From the NCBI RefSeq assembly GCF_003003235.1, contig NZ_PVUE01000003.1, forward strand, positions 117,150 through 181,149: DNA of 64,000 nt. The letters are read 5' to 3'. The translations under genes were made by a program, and so were the position numbers. The notes below the pieces were generated by a model. It made no database searches, had not been told where the DNA came from, and worked only from the letters and a program-made list of their open reading frames with translations. This document shows positions 52,626 through 61,371 of this stretch, piece by piece; position 1 is the stretch's first letter, and every line of letters starts with the position of its first letter. This stretch comes from Antricoccus suffuscus. GTDB lineage: Bacteria; Actinomycetota; Actinomycetes; Mycobacteriales; Antricoccaceae.

Positions 52626-53773
52626 ACGGCGACCGGACGGCGGTGATCGATCGGGTACGCCGCAAGCTCGCCGACGGGCGGACGGACGCGGACGTCGCGC
52701 AGATAGCGCAGCTGATCCGCGACGAGACCCAGGGCCTCGTCTCCGACCGCGAGCTTCTCGAACTTCTCAAGCTGACGCAGGCCGAGGTCGCAGGTGCCGG
52801 ACCGCTCGACGGGCTGCTACAAGATGACGCAGTCACCGACGTTCTCGTCAATGGGCCCGCCGATATCTGGGCGGACCGAGGCGCCGGACTGGAACGGGTG
52901 AGCGTCGATCTGGGCACCGACCTCGACGTACTTCGTCTGGCCCAACGGCTGGCTGCGCGCGCCGGTCGTAGGCTCGATGCGGCCAGCCCGTGGGTCGACG
53001 CGACACTGCCGAGCGGCGCGCGCCTGCATGCGGTGATTCCACCGATCGCGCACGGCTGCGCCCTCATCTCGATTCGTACGCTTCGCCAGCGACACCTGAC
53101 CCTGTCGGGGCTCGTTGACGCGGGGTCGATGACCGCGGAGGTCGCCGACCTGCTTGTGGCGATCGTCGACGCGCAACTGTCGTTCTTGATCAGTGGCGGT
53201 ACCGGAAGCGGCAAGACAACCCTGCTCTCGGTGCTGCTGAGCCTCGTAGCGCCGAAGGAACGGATTCTCGTGGTCGAGGATGCTGACGAGCTTCGGCCGC
53301 AGCATCCCCAACTGGTCAAGTTGCTATCGCGCCCGCCCAATATCGAGGGTGCCGGCGAGATTGCGCTGAGATCGCTTGTGCGCCAGGCACTTCGGATGCG
53401 CCCAGATCGGATAATCGTGGGCGAAGTGCGCGGCGCCGAAATCGCCGAGTTGCTCATGGCTCTCAATACTGGGCATCGCGGAGGAGCGGGAACGATACAC
53501 GCCAACGGCGTACAGGACGTGCCAAGCCGCCTCTGCGCATTGGGCGCCGTGGCCGACTTGTCGCTGGAGGCCGTCCGTGCCCAGGCGAGCTCCGCGATCG
53601 ACGTACTTATCCATGTAGGGCGCCGCGCGAACGGTGACCGATATGTCGCCCAGATCGCGGTCGTGGACGGCCGCGATAACGACTTCGCGGTGTCCACGGC
53701 CTGGAGCGACCGCGGTGGATTCACGGCGTCTGCGGGCCTCTTGGACGATCTCCTCGCGGGCGGTGTGTCGTGA
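52622..53773 (+). CDS. tadA: Tad/Flp pilus secretion ATPase (CpaF/TadA)
   Basis: A 383-residue type II/IV secretion ATPase. Walker A ISGGTGSGKTTLL, Asp box and ILVVEDADEL, and Walker B region RPDRIIVGEVRGAE followed by MALNTGHRGGAGTIHAN. It powers assembly of the pilus. Coupled to both neighbours by overlaps. Confidence 0.94.
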   Translation: MNGDRTAVIDRVRRKLADGRTDADVAQIAQLIRDETQGLVSDRELLELLKLTQAEVAGAGPLDGLLQDDAVTDVLVNGPADIWADRGAGLERVSVDLGTDLDVLRLAQRLAARAGRRLDAASPWVDATLPSGARLHAVIPPIAHGCALISIRTLRQRHLTLSGLVDAGSMTAEVADLLVAIVDAQLSFLISGGTGSGKTTLLSVLLSLVAPKERILVVEDADELRPQHPQLVKLLSRPPNIEGAGEIALRSLVRQALRMRPDRIIVGEVRGAEIAELLMALNTGHRGGAGTIHANGVQDVPSRLCALGAVADLSLEAVRAQASSAIDVLIHVGRRANGDRYVAQIAVVDGRDNDFAVSTAWSDRGGFTASAGLLDDLLAGGVS

Positions 53774-54603
53774 CAACGCCCTTAGCAGTAGGACTTCTGG
53801 GGATCGCGCTCATCGTTGCCCCGTCACGTCGCCGGGGATTTCGGCGTACGACGAACCGTGCCGAGTCGCGCCTGGCCGACGTGCGCCGCCTGCGCCAGTC
53901 GGTCGCCGGATGGCCGCCGACGCGCCGGCGTCAGGTCTGCGCGGCGGCCGGCGGCGGTGCCGCGATTGGTCTGGTTGTGATCAGTGTGCCGACGGCGATT
54001 GCCGGTGCCGCGATCGCGGTGACGCTGACCCACAGCGGTCTGCGGATGATCGCCGAGCGGTCGGCGCGGTCCAGCGCCGATCACGACATCGATGCGCTGG
54101 CCGCACTTGGAGCAGAGCTTCGTGCCGGCCAGACGATGTCTGCCGGACTGCGCGCTGCCTCCGCGACGGCCAGCGAGGGCCTGCGCGCCGGATTTGCCTC
54201 GGCCGCCAGCGCCGTCGAACTCGGCGCCGATCCGATCGCCGTACTTCTTGAGGCTGAGTCCGCGCCGTTGTTGGTCTCGGTCGGACAGATGTGGAAACTG
54301 TCGCTCGATACCGGATGCCCGTTGGCAGAAGTGATCGAGGCTATCGAGTTAGACCATCGGGAGCGTCGGCGTCATCAGCTGGAGCTGCGGAGCCTGCTCG
54401 CGGGGCCGTCGGCGACCGCGGGCATGCTCGCGCTATTGCCGGTATTCGGTCTGTTCATGGGTTCCGCGATTGGCGCGCGGCCACTGCACACGCTGACGCA
54501 GACGACCGTGGGCGGCGTCGTACTCATTGTCGGCACGCTGCTCACACTTGCCGGAGTCACGTGGACTCGATTGATTGTGCACAAGGCCAGGTCGTTCTCA
54601 TGA
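53770..54603 (+). CDS. tadB: Type II secretion F-domain protein (TadB-like)
   Basis: A 277-residue membrane protein starting at GTG in a GTGA overlap. Helices lie near the N-terminus and at about 60-95, with the T2SSF domain (LGAELRAGQTMSAGLRAAS) in the centre and two C-terminal helices. It is the platform protein partner of TadC; Rv3658c equivalent. Confidence 0.85.
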   Translation: MTTPLAVGLLGIALIVAPSRRRGFRRTTNRAESRLADVRRLRQSVAGWPPTRRRQVCAAAGGGAAIGLVVISVPTAIAGAAIAVTLTHSGLRMIAERSARSSADHDIDALAALGAELRAGQTMSAGLRAASATASEGLRAGFASAASAVELGADPIAVLLEAESAPLLVSVGQMWKLSLDTGCPLAEVIEAIELDHRERRRHQLELRSLLAGPSATAGMLALLPVFGLFMGSAIGARPLHTLTQTTVGGVVLIVGTLLTLAGVTWTRLIVHKARSFS

Positions 54604-55361
54604 CGGGCGCCGTCGTACTGCTCGCGTGTGCGGTAGCGCTGTGGCCGCTGCAGCGTCCGGCCGGTCGATTCGGACTGCGTGCGCCGTTCCGCGCATCGGC
54701 GTACCCGGGTCGGGGCGCCGTTGCCCCATCGGAGGTGTCCACGTCACCTGACCAGGCTGCGCCGAGCGCGAGACCGCGCATAGCTATCGCACTGCTGGTC
54801 TTCGTGCTCGTTCTGGTGATTAGCCCGTCGATCGGCGGTGTCGTCGGAGCGACGCTCGTCGCGGTCGGCGCCTTTGTGGTCATGCACAGGTCCGGCCTAC
54901 GGCAGCAGCGAGTAGACGATCGGGCTCGGATCTGGCAGTTGCCTATGGTGCTCGACGTGGCGGGGCTTTTGCTGCGTTCTGGATCACCGCCCGCAGGTGC
55001 CGTGTCGGCCGCGGCTGAGGTGTGCGGTCCGAGTCTGCTCGGCGACTTCCGCACGATCAGCCGGCTACAGGAAATGGGGCACGACCCGGACGCGGCGTGG
55101 CGATCGCGCCTGGCCGATCCCGTCATCGGCCCCGTCGCGCGGTCGGCTATCCGCTCCGCCGACAGCGGTGCGACCTTGGCGGCGTCGTGGTCGCAGCTAG
55201 CTTCTGCGGCCCGCGCCGAACGGCGAGTCCGCGCCGAGGTCTCGGCCCGCAAGGCCGGTGTCCACGCGCTGGCTCCGCTGGGGCTGTGCTTCTTGCCAGC
55301 GTTTGTCTGCCTCGGCGTCGTACCGATTGTCATCGGGCTGGCCGGTGACGTATTCGGCTAG
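54600..55361 (+). CDS. tadC: Type II secretion F-domain protein (TadC-like)
   Basis: A 253-residue membrane protein. T2SSF domain: LPMVLDVAGLLLRSGSPPAGAV, LADPVIGPVARSAIRSADSGATL, ending in two helices (PLGLCFLPAFVCLGVVPIVIGL). The start overlaps tadB (ATGA). Rv3657c equivalent. Confidence 0.85.
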   Translation: MTGAVVLLACAVALWPLQRPAGRFGLRAPFRASAYPGRGAVAPSEVSTSPDQAAPSARPRIAIALLVFVLVLVISPSIGGVVGATLVAVGAFVVMHRSGLRQQRVDDRARIWQLPMVLDVAGLLLRSGSPPAGAVSAAAEVCGPSLLGDFRTISRLQEMGHDPDAAWRSRLADPVIGPVARSAIRSADSGATLAASWSQLASAARAERRVRAEVSARKAGVHALAPLGLCFLPAFVCLGVVPIVIGLAGDVFG

Positions 55362-55413
55362 GGCACGACCCACCCAAGACCACCAGTTGGAAACTACGAG
55401 AAGGGACAGCACT

Positions 55414-55677
55414 ATGCACAGCAACTACGGGGAACGCCGCGCGCGGCAGGGACCACTGGGAGGGGCCGTGCGCGCGATCAGCGCCGCGGTCGCGTTAGGG
55501 ATGGTCGCGCCACTGCGTCGTCGCGATCGTGACGCGGGTATGACGACGGCCGAGTACGCCGTCGGCACCGTCGCAGCGTGCGCATTCGCCGCGATCCTCT
55601 ATCAGGTCGTTACGGGTTCGTCGGTGGTGTCGGCGCTTGGATCGCTGATTTCCTCTGCGCTCTCGGCGATCTCCTAG
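55414..55677 (+). CDS. Flp-type pilin (DUF4244)
   Basis: An 87-residue protein with a long basic leader (to about 42), then DAGMTTAEYAVGTVAACAFAA. A prepilin-type cleavage between Gly and Met would leave MTTAEYA with Glu at +5, the rule for type IV pilins. One hydrophobic helix follows. It is the likely major pilin; Rv3656c equivalent. AAGGGA lies about 7 nt before the ATG. Confidence 0.82.
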   Translation: MHSNYGERRARQGPLGGAVRAISAAVALGMVAPLRRRDRDAGMTTAEYAVGTVAACAFAAILYQVVTGSSVVSALGSLISSALSAIS

Positions 55678-55678
55678 C

Positions 55679-56098
55679 GTGCGTCGGAAACTACGTGGCG
55701 ACGAAGCGGGTATGGCGACGGCTGAGATCGCGGTCGCCATACCCGCAGTCGTCCTGCTACTCGGTGGGTTGATCGCAGTAATCGCAGCGGTTGCGGCGCA
55801 ACTTCGATGCGTTGATGCGGCGCGGGAAGGAGCCCGTGCCGCGGCGCGCGGTGACTCGGCATCCGTGGTTGTCTCGATCGCTCAGCGCGCTGCGCCAAAC
55901 GGCGCAGCGGTTTCAGTGGCGATCAACGGCGACACGGTGACGGTGACCGTGCAAGCGCCGACGCGACCGGTCGGCGGGCTTGTCGGGACCTATACCGTCA
56001 CCGCCTCGGCCACCGGTCGAATGGAACCGACGAGCGACGACGCCGGTCCGGTGCCGGCGACCAAGGATGCCGCTACCGTAGCGGGGCCGGCTCCGTGA
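55679..56098 (+). CDS. TadE-like minor pilin
   Basis: A 139-residue pseudopilin. N-terminus RGDEAGMATAEIAVAIPAVVLLL has the Gly-Met cleavage site and Glu at +5, then one membrane helix and an extracytoplasmic domain (DAAREGARAAARGD is a TadE hallmark). GTG start 1 nt after the pilin stop. Rv3655c equivalent. Confidence 0.82.
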   Translation: MRRKLRGDEAGMATAEIAVAIPAVVLLLGGLIAVIAAVAAQLRCVDAAREGARAAARGDSASVVVSIAQRAAPNGAAVSVAINGDTVTVTVQAPTRPVGGLVGTYTVTASATGRMEPTSDDAGPVPATKDAATVAGPAP

Positions 56099-56121
56099 AA
56101 TGCCTGCTACGTAAGGACTCG

Positions 56122-56475
56122 ATGCCTACCGAACGTGGTAGTGGAACCATCTGGGTCGTCGCGATGGCCATGGTCCTGTGCGTGGTAGCGCTCTCAGTGA
56201 TGCTGCTGGGCCTAGCCCAGACTGCGCGGCACAAGGCGAATTCGGCCGCCGACCTTGCCGCGCTGGCTGCCGCCCAAGTGCTCATAGATGGGACCGGATC
56301 GCCGTGCGACGTAGCGAGTGGCAATGCGGCCGCAAATGGTGCGCGCATTACCTCCTGCGCGGTCGATGGAGAGGTCGTCTTGATCGCGGTTAGCGTCGAC
56401 GTACACCTGGGTCGGTTCGGCCTGGGCACGGCGACCGCGACCGCGCGCGCCGGCCCAGTCGACCTCGCGCCGTAA
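56122..56475 (+). CDS. TadE-like protein (Rv3654c type)
   Basis: A 117-residue protein with RGSGTIWVVAMAMVLCVVALSVMLLG as N-terminal helix and KANSAADLAALAAAQ, the mark of the Rv3654c/TadG-like helicase-secretion-neighbourhood family. ATG 56122 has AAGGA 4 nt upstream; a GTG at 56095 overlapping the previous stop is an alternative. It ends the Tad operon. No prepilin peptidase gene is present in the operon. Confidence 0.75.
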   Translation: MPTERGSGTIWVVAMAMVLCVVALSVMLLGLAQTARHKANSAADLAALAAAQVLIDGTGSPCDVASGNAAANGARITSCAVDGEVVLIAVSVDVHLGRFGLGTATATARAGPVDLAP

Positions 56476-56512
56476 GCCAATCGATCGGGATCCAGCGGGT
56501 AAGTTCATCCTC

Positions 56513-56908
56513 ATGGGAGATCTGGAGCGGCTCGGGGACGCGAAGTACGTCAGTCTGACGACGTACCGCAAGAACGGAGAAGGCGTGCCAACGGCGCTGT
56601 GGGCGGTGCGTGAGGGCGACCAGATCTTCGTATGGACCGTCGCCGACAGCTGGAAAGTGAAGCGCCTTAGGAAAAATCCGAAGGTTGAAGTCGCGGCGTG
56701 CGATATGCGAGGCAACGTCGCGGGCGCTCCCGTTAGCGGTACAGCCGCAATTCTCGACGGGGCACAGACCGAACGCGTCCGGCGCCTCCTGCGCGCGAAG
56801 TACGGCGTAGTCGGCAGACTCACGGTGCTTGGCAGCAGGCTGCGGCGTGGCAAGGACGGCACCGTCGGAATCGCGATCACGCTCACGGCGGGGTATACCC
56901 ACGGATGA
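56513..56908 (+). CDS. PPOX-class F420-dependent enzyme
   Basis: A 131-residue split-barrel protein: YVSLTTYRKNGEGVPTALWAV, KVKRLRKNPKVEVAACDMRG and GTAAILDG. This is the actinobacterial pyridoxamine-oxidase-like group that often binds F420. The reaction is unknown. It is tail-to-tail with the MocR gene. Confidence 0.85.
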   Translation: MGDLERLGDAKYVSLTTYRKNGEGVPTALWAVREGDQIFVWTVADSWKVKRLRKNPKVEVAACDMRGNVAGAPVSGTAAILDGAQTERVRRLLRAKYGVVGRLTVLGSRLRRGKDGTVGIAITLTAGYTHG

Positions 56909-56915
56909 GCCGGCC

Positions 56916-58301
56916 TTAGTGACCGATCGCGTCCGCGAGGGCGGAGGTGAGCAGTTCGATGGCAGCGGCGAACTGGTGCCCAAAAGGTCGACCGTAGTTG
57001 ACGACTATGGCGGGCTCATCACGGTGAGAACGTGTTGAGCGGAAGATGCCCAGTGGCATCACCGCCACCGAACGGTCGGCAAGCCGCGCCACCACCGTGT
57101 CCTCGTCGCAGTCTGCAGGTAGCCGGATGAGGCCGACCAGGCCCGCCGAAACGCCCTCGAGTCGTACGCCGGGCACTTGCGCAGCGAGCGACGAGGACAG
57201 CAGGTCGCGGCGCCGCCGGTATTCAGTACGGACCGTGCGCACGTGCCGGTCATACCTACCCGACGCCATGAGCTCGGCGAATGCGAGCTGGTCGAGCGAC
57301 GAGACGGTCGGCCCGCCCATGTCCACGAGCGCGCCGACTGCCGGTTCGACGAGTGCGGGCGGTAACACGCACCAGCCGAGTCGCAGGCCCGGCGCCACCG
57401 ACTTGCTGGCGGTGCCGCAATAGGCAATTCGCCCCGGATCGAGTGCCTGCAGTGCGCGCAGCGGTCGCCGGTCATAACGCAGTTCGCCATCGAAGTCGTC
57501 TTCGATGATGAAACCATCCACTGAGGCGGCCCAGGCGGCGAGCTCGCTACGCCGGGCCGGTGACAGGCTGACCCCGAGTGGCAGGTGGTGATTGGGGGTC
57601 ACCTGCGCTGCCCGGACCTCGTGCTGGTCGATCATGCCCACTTGTGCGCCGTCAGCGTCAACGGATATCGGCGCACATTCGAGCCCGGCGCCCCGTAACA
57701 GTTCGAGGTGCACCTCGAGAGCAGGGTCCTCGACCACGATCCGGCGATGACCCCGCCGGTGCAGCACGCGCGCCAACATCGCAAGCGTCTGGCGAAAGCC
57801 GGATAGGACCATGACGTGCTCAACGGCGGCCGTCACCCCCCGGGTTCGGCCGAGATAGTCCACGAGCGCCGCTCGCAGCTCGATGCTGCCGCGGGGGTCT
57901 CCGTATCCGAGTGTCGACGCATCGGCCTGCGCTAGGGACTTGCGTACGGCGGCCGCCCACCACGAGCGCGGGAAGCGGGTGAGGTCCGGTTCGCCGCCGG
58001 TGAAGTCGGCCCGCGGCGCCTTGGGCGACGAGCGTTGTGTGCGCGTGGCGGTGACCGGCGGCGGTACATGCGCCACCCGCGTGAGCGCTCCCTGGCGAGT
58101 CTCCAACAGGCCTTCGACCGCCAGTTGCTCGACCGCCGCTACGACGGTCCCGCGCGCGAGTCCGAGCTCGGCGGCCAGAGTGCGGGTGGATGGCAGCGGC
58201 GCACCGGGTGCTAGACGGCCGGCGCTGATCGCGGTTCGAAGCGCCGCCTCCACCGCGTCCTGCCTGCCGAGCCCAGGAGAGAGGTCAACGAAGAGGTCCA
58301 C
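56916..58301 (-). CDS. MocR/PdxR-type GntR regulator with aminotransferase domain
   Basis: A 461-residue regulator. N-terminal GntR winged helix (1-75, PLPSTRTLAAELGLARGTVVAAVEQL), then a class-I aminotransferase domain with FIIEDDFDGELRYDR and the PLP Lys in GTASKSVAPGLRLGW. Such proteins sense PLP or amino acids. GTG start, 6 nt after TAGACT, so leaderless. Divergent from an AhpD-like gene; TGGACCAG repeats in the gap are probable operators. Confidence 0.9.
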   Translation of the reverse strand: MDLFVDLSPGLGRQDAVEAALRTAISAGRLAPGAPLPSTRTLAAELGLARGTVVAAVEQLAVEGLLETRQGALTRVAHVPPPVTATRTQRSSPKAPRADFTGGEPDLTRFPRSWWAAAVRKSLAQADASTLGYGDPRGSIELRAALVDYLGRTRGVTAAVEHVMVLSGFRQTLAMLARVLHRRGHRRIVVEDPALEVHLELLRGAGLECAPISVDADGAQVGMIDQHEVRAAQVTPNHHLPLGVSLSPARRSELAAWAASVDGFIIEDDFDGELRYDRRPLRALQALDPGRIAYCGTASKSVAPGLRLGWCVLPPALVEPAVGALVDMGGPTVSSLDQLAFAELMASGRYDRHVRTVRTEYRRRRDLLSSSLAAQVPGVRLEGVSAGLVGLIRLPADCDEDTVVARLADRSVAVMPLGIFRSTRSHRDEPAIVVNYGRPFGHQFAAAIELLTSALADAIGH

Positions 58302-58360
58302 TGGTCCAGTCTAGGCACCAAAAAGTGGACCAGCGGACTGGACCAGCAAGGTCATAGGCT
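58301..58360. promoter_or_regulatory. Divergent promoter with TGGACCAG repeats
   Basis: Direct repeats TGGACCAGC at 58326-58334 and 58339-58347 plus an inverted copy (CTGGTCCA, 58301-58308). Back-to-back -10 boxes: TAGACT (58308-58313, minus) and TAGGCT (58355-58360, plus), each 6 nt from its start codon. Direct repeats plus an inverted site are typical of MocR operators. Confidence 0.6.
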
Positions 58361-58366
58361 AGGCAC

Positions 58367-58882
58367 ATGACAAGTCAAACCCAACCCGAATTCTTCAACG
58401 CCTACAAGGCACTTCCCGCTGGCTACCAGGCGATGTCGTCGCTCGAGGCAGCGGTCAAGAACAGCCCGCTGGATCCCACCGTCTTCGAACTGGTCAAGTT
58501 GCGGTCATCCCAAATCAACGGCTGCGCGTTCTGCATTGACATGCACTATAAGGACCTTCGCGCCATGGGCGAGAGCGAAGACCGCTTATATATGCTCAAT
58601 GCGTGGCGTGAATCGGCACTTTACAGCGACGCCGAACGTGCGGCGCTGGCCTTCGCTGAGGCGGTCACGCTCATCTCCGAGCATCACGTTCCTGCTGAGG
58701 TGGAAGCGGCGGCACGAGCCCAATTCGATGACGAGTCCTATGCGGCGCTGTTGTTTGCGATAGTCGCGATCAACGCGTGGAACCGGCTGGCGATCACGAC
58801 GCATTCGCCGTCCGGCCAGTACACGTCGCCAATCAAGCCATCCGAAGCTGAATCGCCAAAAGCAACTGCCGACGTCGGTTAG
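58367..58882 (+). CDS. Carboxymuconolactone decarboxylase family (AhpD-like) protein
   Basis: A 171-residue helical protein with the redox motif INGCAFCIDMH (CxxC plus His). ELVKLRSSQ before it and LAFAEAVTLISEHHVP after it are typical. AhpD-like members are peroxidase-related; here it is probably controlled by the divergent MocR. Confidence 0.88.
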   Translation: MTSQTQPEFFNAYKALPAGYQAMSSLEAAVKNSPLDPTVFELVKLRSSQINGCAFCIDMHYKDLRAMGESEDRLYMLNAWRESALYSDAERAALAFAEAVTLISEHHVPAEVEAAARAQFDDESYAALLFAIVAINAWNRLAITTHSPSGQYTSPIKPSEAESPKATADVG

Positions 58883-58941
58883 CCCTTAGAGGTGACGAGG
58901 CGGTCGCAAGGTCTGCATGAGTACGACTACGACATCGGGCT

Positions 58942-61272
58942 TTAGCTAAGCGCTGCGGTGAGCGTGCGGAGCACCGTGACTGCGCCGCCCTTATCGAGCG
59001 GATCGTTGCCGTTGCCGCACTTCGGTGACTGGATGCAGCTCGGGCACCCGGATGCGCACTCGCAGGACTCGATCGCCGATAGCGTCGCGCCGAGCCATTC
59101 GGCGGCGCGTTCGTAGGCGCGTTCGGCAAAGCCAGCGCCACCGGGGTGCCCGTCGTACACAAAGACGCTCGGCAGCCCAGTATCGGCGTGCAGCGCGGTC
59201 GATACGCCGCCGATGTCCCACCGATCGCACGTCGCGATCAGCGGCAGTAGGCCAATCGACGCGTGTTCGGCCGCGTGCAACGCGCCGGGCAGCAGGCTCG
59301 CGACTTCCTCGGCAGTTCCGAACCGATCGAGGGTCTCGGCGTTGAGGGTCCACATCACCGCCTTGGTGCGCAGTTCCTGCGCGGGCAGGTCGAGTGGGAT
59401 CTGGTCGATGACCTCGTTGGTGGTGATCTTGCGTCGCTGGTAGGACACGACCTGGTTGCTCACTTCAACGTCGACAAACCCGAGCGTGCCAGTCGTCAGC
59501 TCCACCGACCGGCGTACCCCCAACAGCCGGATGTCGGTCTGCTGCTGGGCGTACGTCGAATAGCTCGGGTTGTCTGCATGCAGCATCGCCACCCGGTCTT
59601 CCAGATCCAGATCGTCGACCAGCCACGTCTCACCGCGGTGCAGGTAAACCGCGCCTGGGAAGGCGGTCGACGGTGCGGCGCCGGTGTCCACGGTGCCGAG
59701 TAGCCGGCCGGTCGCCGACTCGATCAGCGCGACCGTTCCGCCCGACCCACGGATGTCCGCGATCGGTCGCTCCTGCGCCACCCAGAACCATCCGGTGGGC
59801 CGACGTCGCACGCCGTCTAGGCCTGCAAGCACCTGGCGAGCGGCGTCGCCGCCGAAGAGATCGTCGACCTCGGCCTCGGTGATCGGCAGCTCGTACGCCG
59901 CACACGACAACTGTGGCGAGAGGACGTAGGGATTCGTCGGGTCGATGACTGTGGACTCGATCGGCCGGTCGAAGACGGCCTCCGGGTTGTGCACGAGGAA
60001 GGTGTCGAGCGGGTCGTCGCGGGCGATGAACACGGCCAACGATTCCTGCTGCCGGCGACCGGCGCGCCCGAACTGCTGCCAGAGGCTTGCCAGCGTGCCG
60101 GGAAACCCGGAGACGAGTACGGCGTCTAGCCCGGCGATATCGATTCCCAGCTCGAGCGCGGTCGTCGCGGCCGCACCGCAGAGCGTGCCGTCGTTGAGCC
60201 CGTTTTCGAGTGCGCGTCGTTCGGCAGGCAGATAGCCGGCCCGGTACGCCGCCACCTGTGCGGCCAGCTCGTGCGCGCCTGCTTCGCGCAAATGCTCCTG
60301 TGCCTGCAAAGTAACGATTTCGGCGGACCGGCGAGACAGGACGAAAGCTAACGTTCGCTTCCCTGCGATGACCACGTCGGCAAGTAGTCGTGCCGACTCG
60401 GTCGGTGCCGACCGGCGAATGGGCGCACCGTGTTCACCAGTGAGCTCGGTCAGGGGTGGCTCCCAGAGTGCGATGGTTCGCTCGCCGTGCGGTGCTTGGG
60501 AGGCCGTCACCTCGGCGCACGCCAAACCGGTCAGCTCGGACGCGATTTCGCCGGGGTCTCGCGCAGTCGCGGAGGCAAGGACGAACGTCGGTTCGCTGCC
60601 GTACTTCGCGCAGATCCGGCGCAGGCGTCGCAACACGTGCGCGATGTGCGAACCGAAAATGCCGCGGTATATATGGCATTCGTCGATGACGACGTATCGC
60701 AACCGCCGGAAATACATGTGCCAGTAGGCGTGCTGCGGCAGGATCGATCGGCTCAGCATGTCCGGATTGGAGAAGAGCCAGCGCGAATGCTCCCGAGCCC
60801 AGTCGCGTTCGTCGGGCACGGTGTCTCCGTCGTACGGGGCGGGGCGGATTCCGTCGTTGCCGCCGGGATCGACCTCCAGGGCTTCGACCGCGCGCAGCTG
60901 ATCGTGGCCGAGTGCCTTGGTGGGTGAGAGGTAGAGCGCCTTGGCGCGCCGGTCGTGCAGCAGCCCGGACAGCACCGGAAGCTGATAGCCGAGCGACTTG
61001 CCGGTCGCCGTACCGGTAGCGATGACGAGCGACTCTCCTCGCCACGCATGCTCGGCGGCGATGACCTGATGCTTCCACGGCCGCTCGATGCCAAGTCTGG
61101 CGTATGCCGCAACGAGAGTGGGCGCGGCCCATGTCGGCCAGTCGACGGTTTCGCCGGGAATGGGCGGGAGGACCTTGAGGTGGGTGACCGGCGACTGATC
61201 GGCATCGCCGATGGGGAGCAACGAGCGCAGTAGCCCCATGGGCCAACTCTCGCTGCTCGTCACGTCGCTCAT
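58942..61272 (-). CDS. DEAD/DEAH-box helicase with DUF1998 (Rv3649/MrfA-like)
   Basis: A 776-residue SF2 helicase. Walker A is ATGTATGKSLGYQLP, the Walker B box reads VIDECHIYRG, motif III is LASATARDP and motif VI QQFGRAGRRQQ. The C-terminal DUF1998 has four Cys (CECASGCPSCIQSPKCG) for a zinc site. MrfA of Bacillus repairs mitomycin damage (family knowledge). It follows the Tad locus as in mycobacteria. Confidence 0.93.
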   Translation of the reverse strand: MSDVTSSESWPMGLLRSLLPIGDADQSPVTHLKVLPPIPGETVDWPTWAAPTLVAAYARLGIERPWKHQVIAAEHAWRGESLVIATGTATGKSLGYQLPVLSGLLHDRRAKALYLSPTKALGHDQLRAVEALEVDPGGNDGIRPAPYDGDTVPDERDWAREHSRWLFSNPDMLSRSILPQHAYWHMYFRRLRYVVIDECHIYRGIFGSHIAHVLRRLRRICAKYGSEPTFVLASATARDPGEIASELTGLACAEVTASQAPHGERTIALWEPPLTELTGEHGAPIRRSAPTESARLLADVVIAGKRTLAFVLSRRSAEIVTLQAQEHLREAGAHELAAQVAAYRAGYLPAERRALENGLNDGTLCGAAATTALELGIDIAGLDAVLVSGFPGTLASLWQQFGRAGRRQQESLAVFIARDDPLDTFLVHNPEAVFDRPIESTVIDPTNPYVLSPQLSCAAYELPITEAEVDDLFGGDAARQVLAGLDGVRRRPTGWFWVAQERPIADIRGSGGTVALIESATGRLLGTVDTGAAPSTAFPGAVYLHRGETWLVDDLDLEDRVAMLHADNPSYSTYAQQQTDIRLLGVRRSVELTTGTLGFVDVEVSNQVVSYQRRKITTNEVIDQIPLDLPAQELRTKAVMWTLNAETLDRFGTAEEVASLLPGALHAAEHASIGLLPLIATCDRWDIGGVSTALHADTGLPSVFVYDGHPGGAGFAERAYERAAEWLGATLSAIESCECASGCPSCIQSPKCGNGNDPLDKGGAVTVLRTLTAALS

Positions 61273-61323
61273 CCGCTACAGCCTGCCACCATCGGCAGCG
61301 CGCCGGGTGGCAGGAGCCGTCGG

Positions 61324-61371
61324 CGAAAGACTTTGCTACCGAAAGACTTGGCTACCGAAAGACTTGGCTAC
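61324..61371. repeat. Three tandem 16-bp repeats
   Basis: CGAAAGACTTKGCTAC three times (61324, 61340, 61356); units 2 and 3 are identical. The last unit covers the stop codon of the YeiH-type gene. The period is not a multiple of three. Confidence 0.8.
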
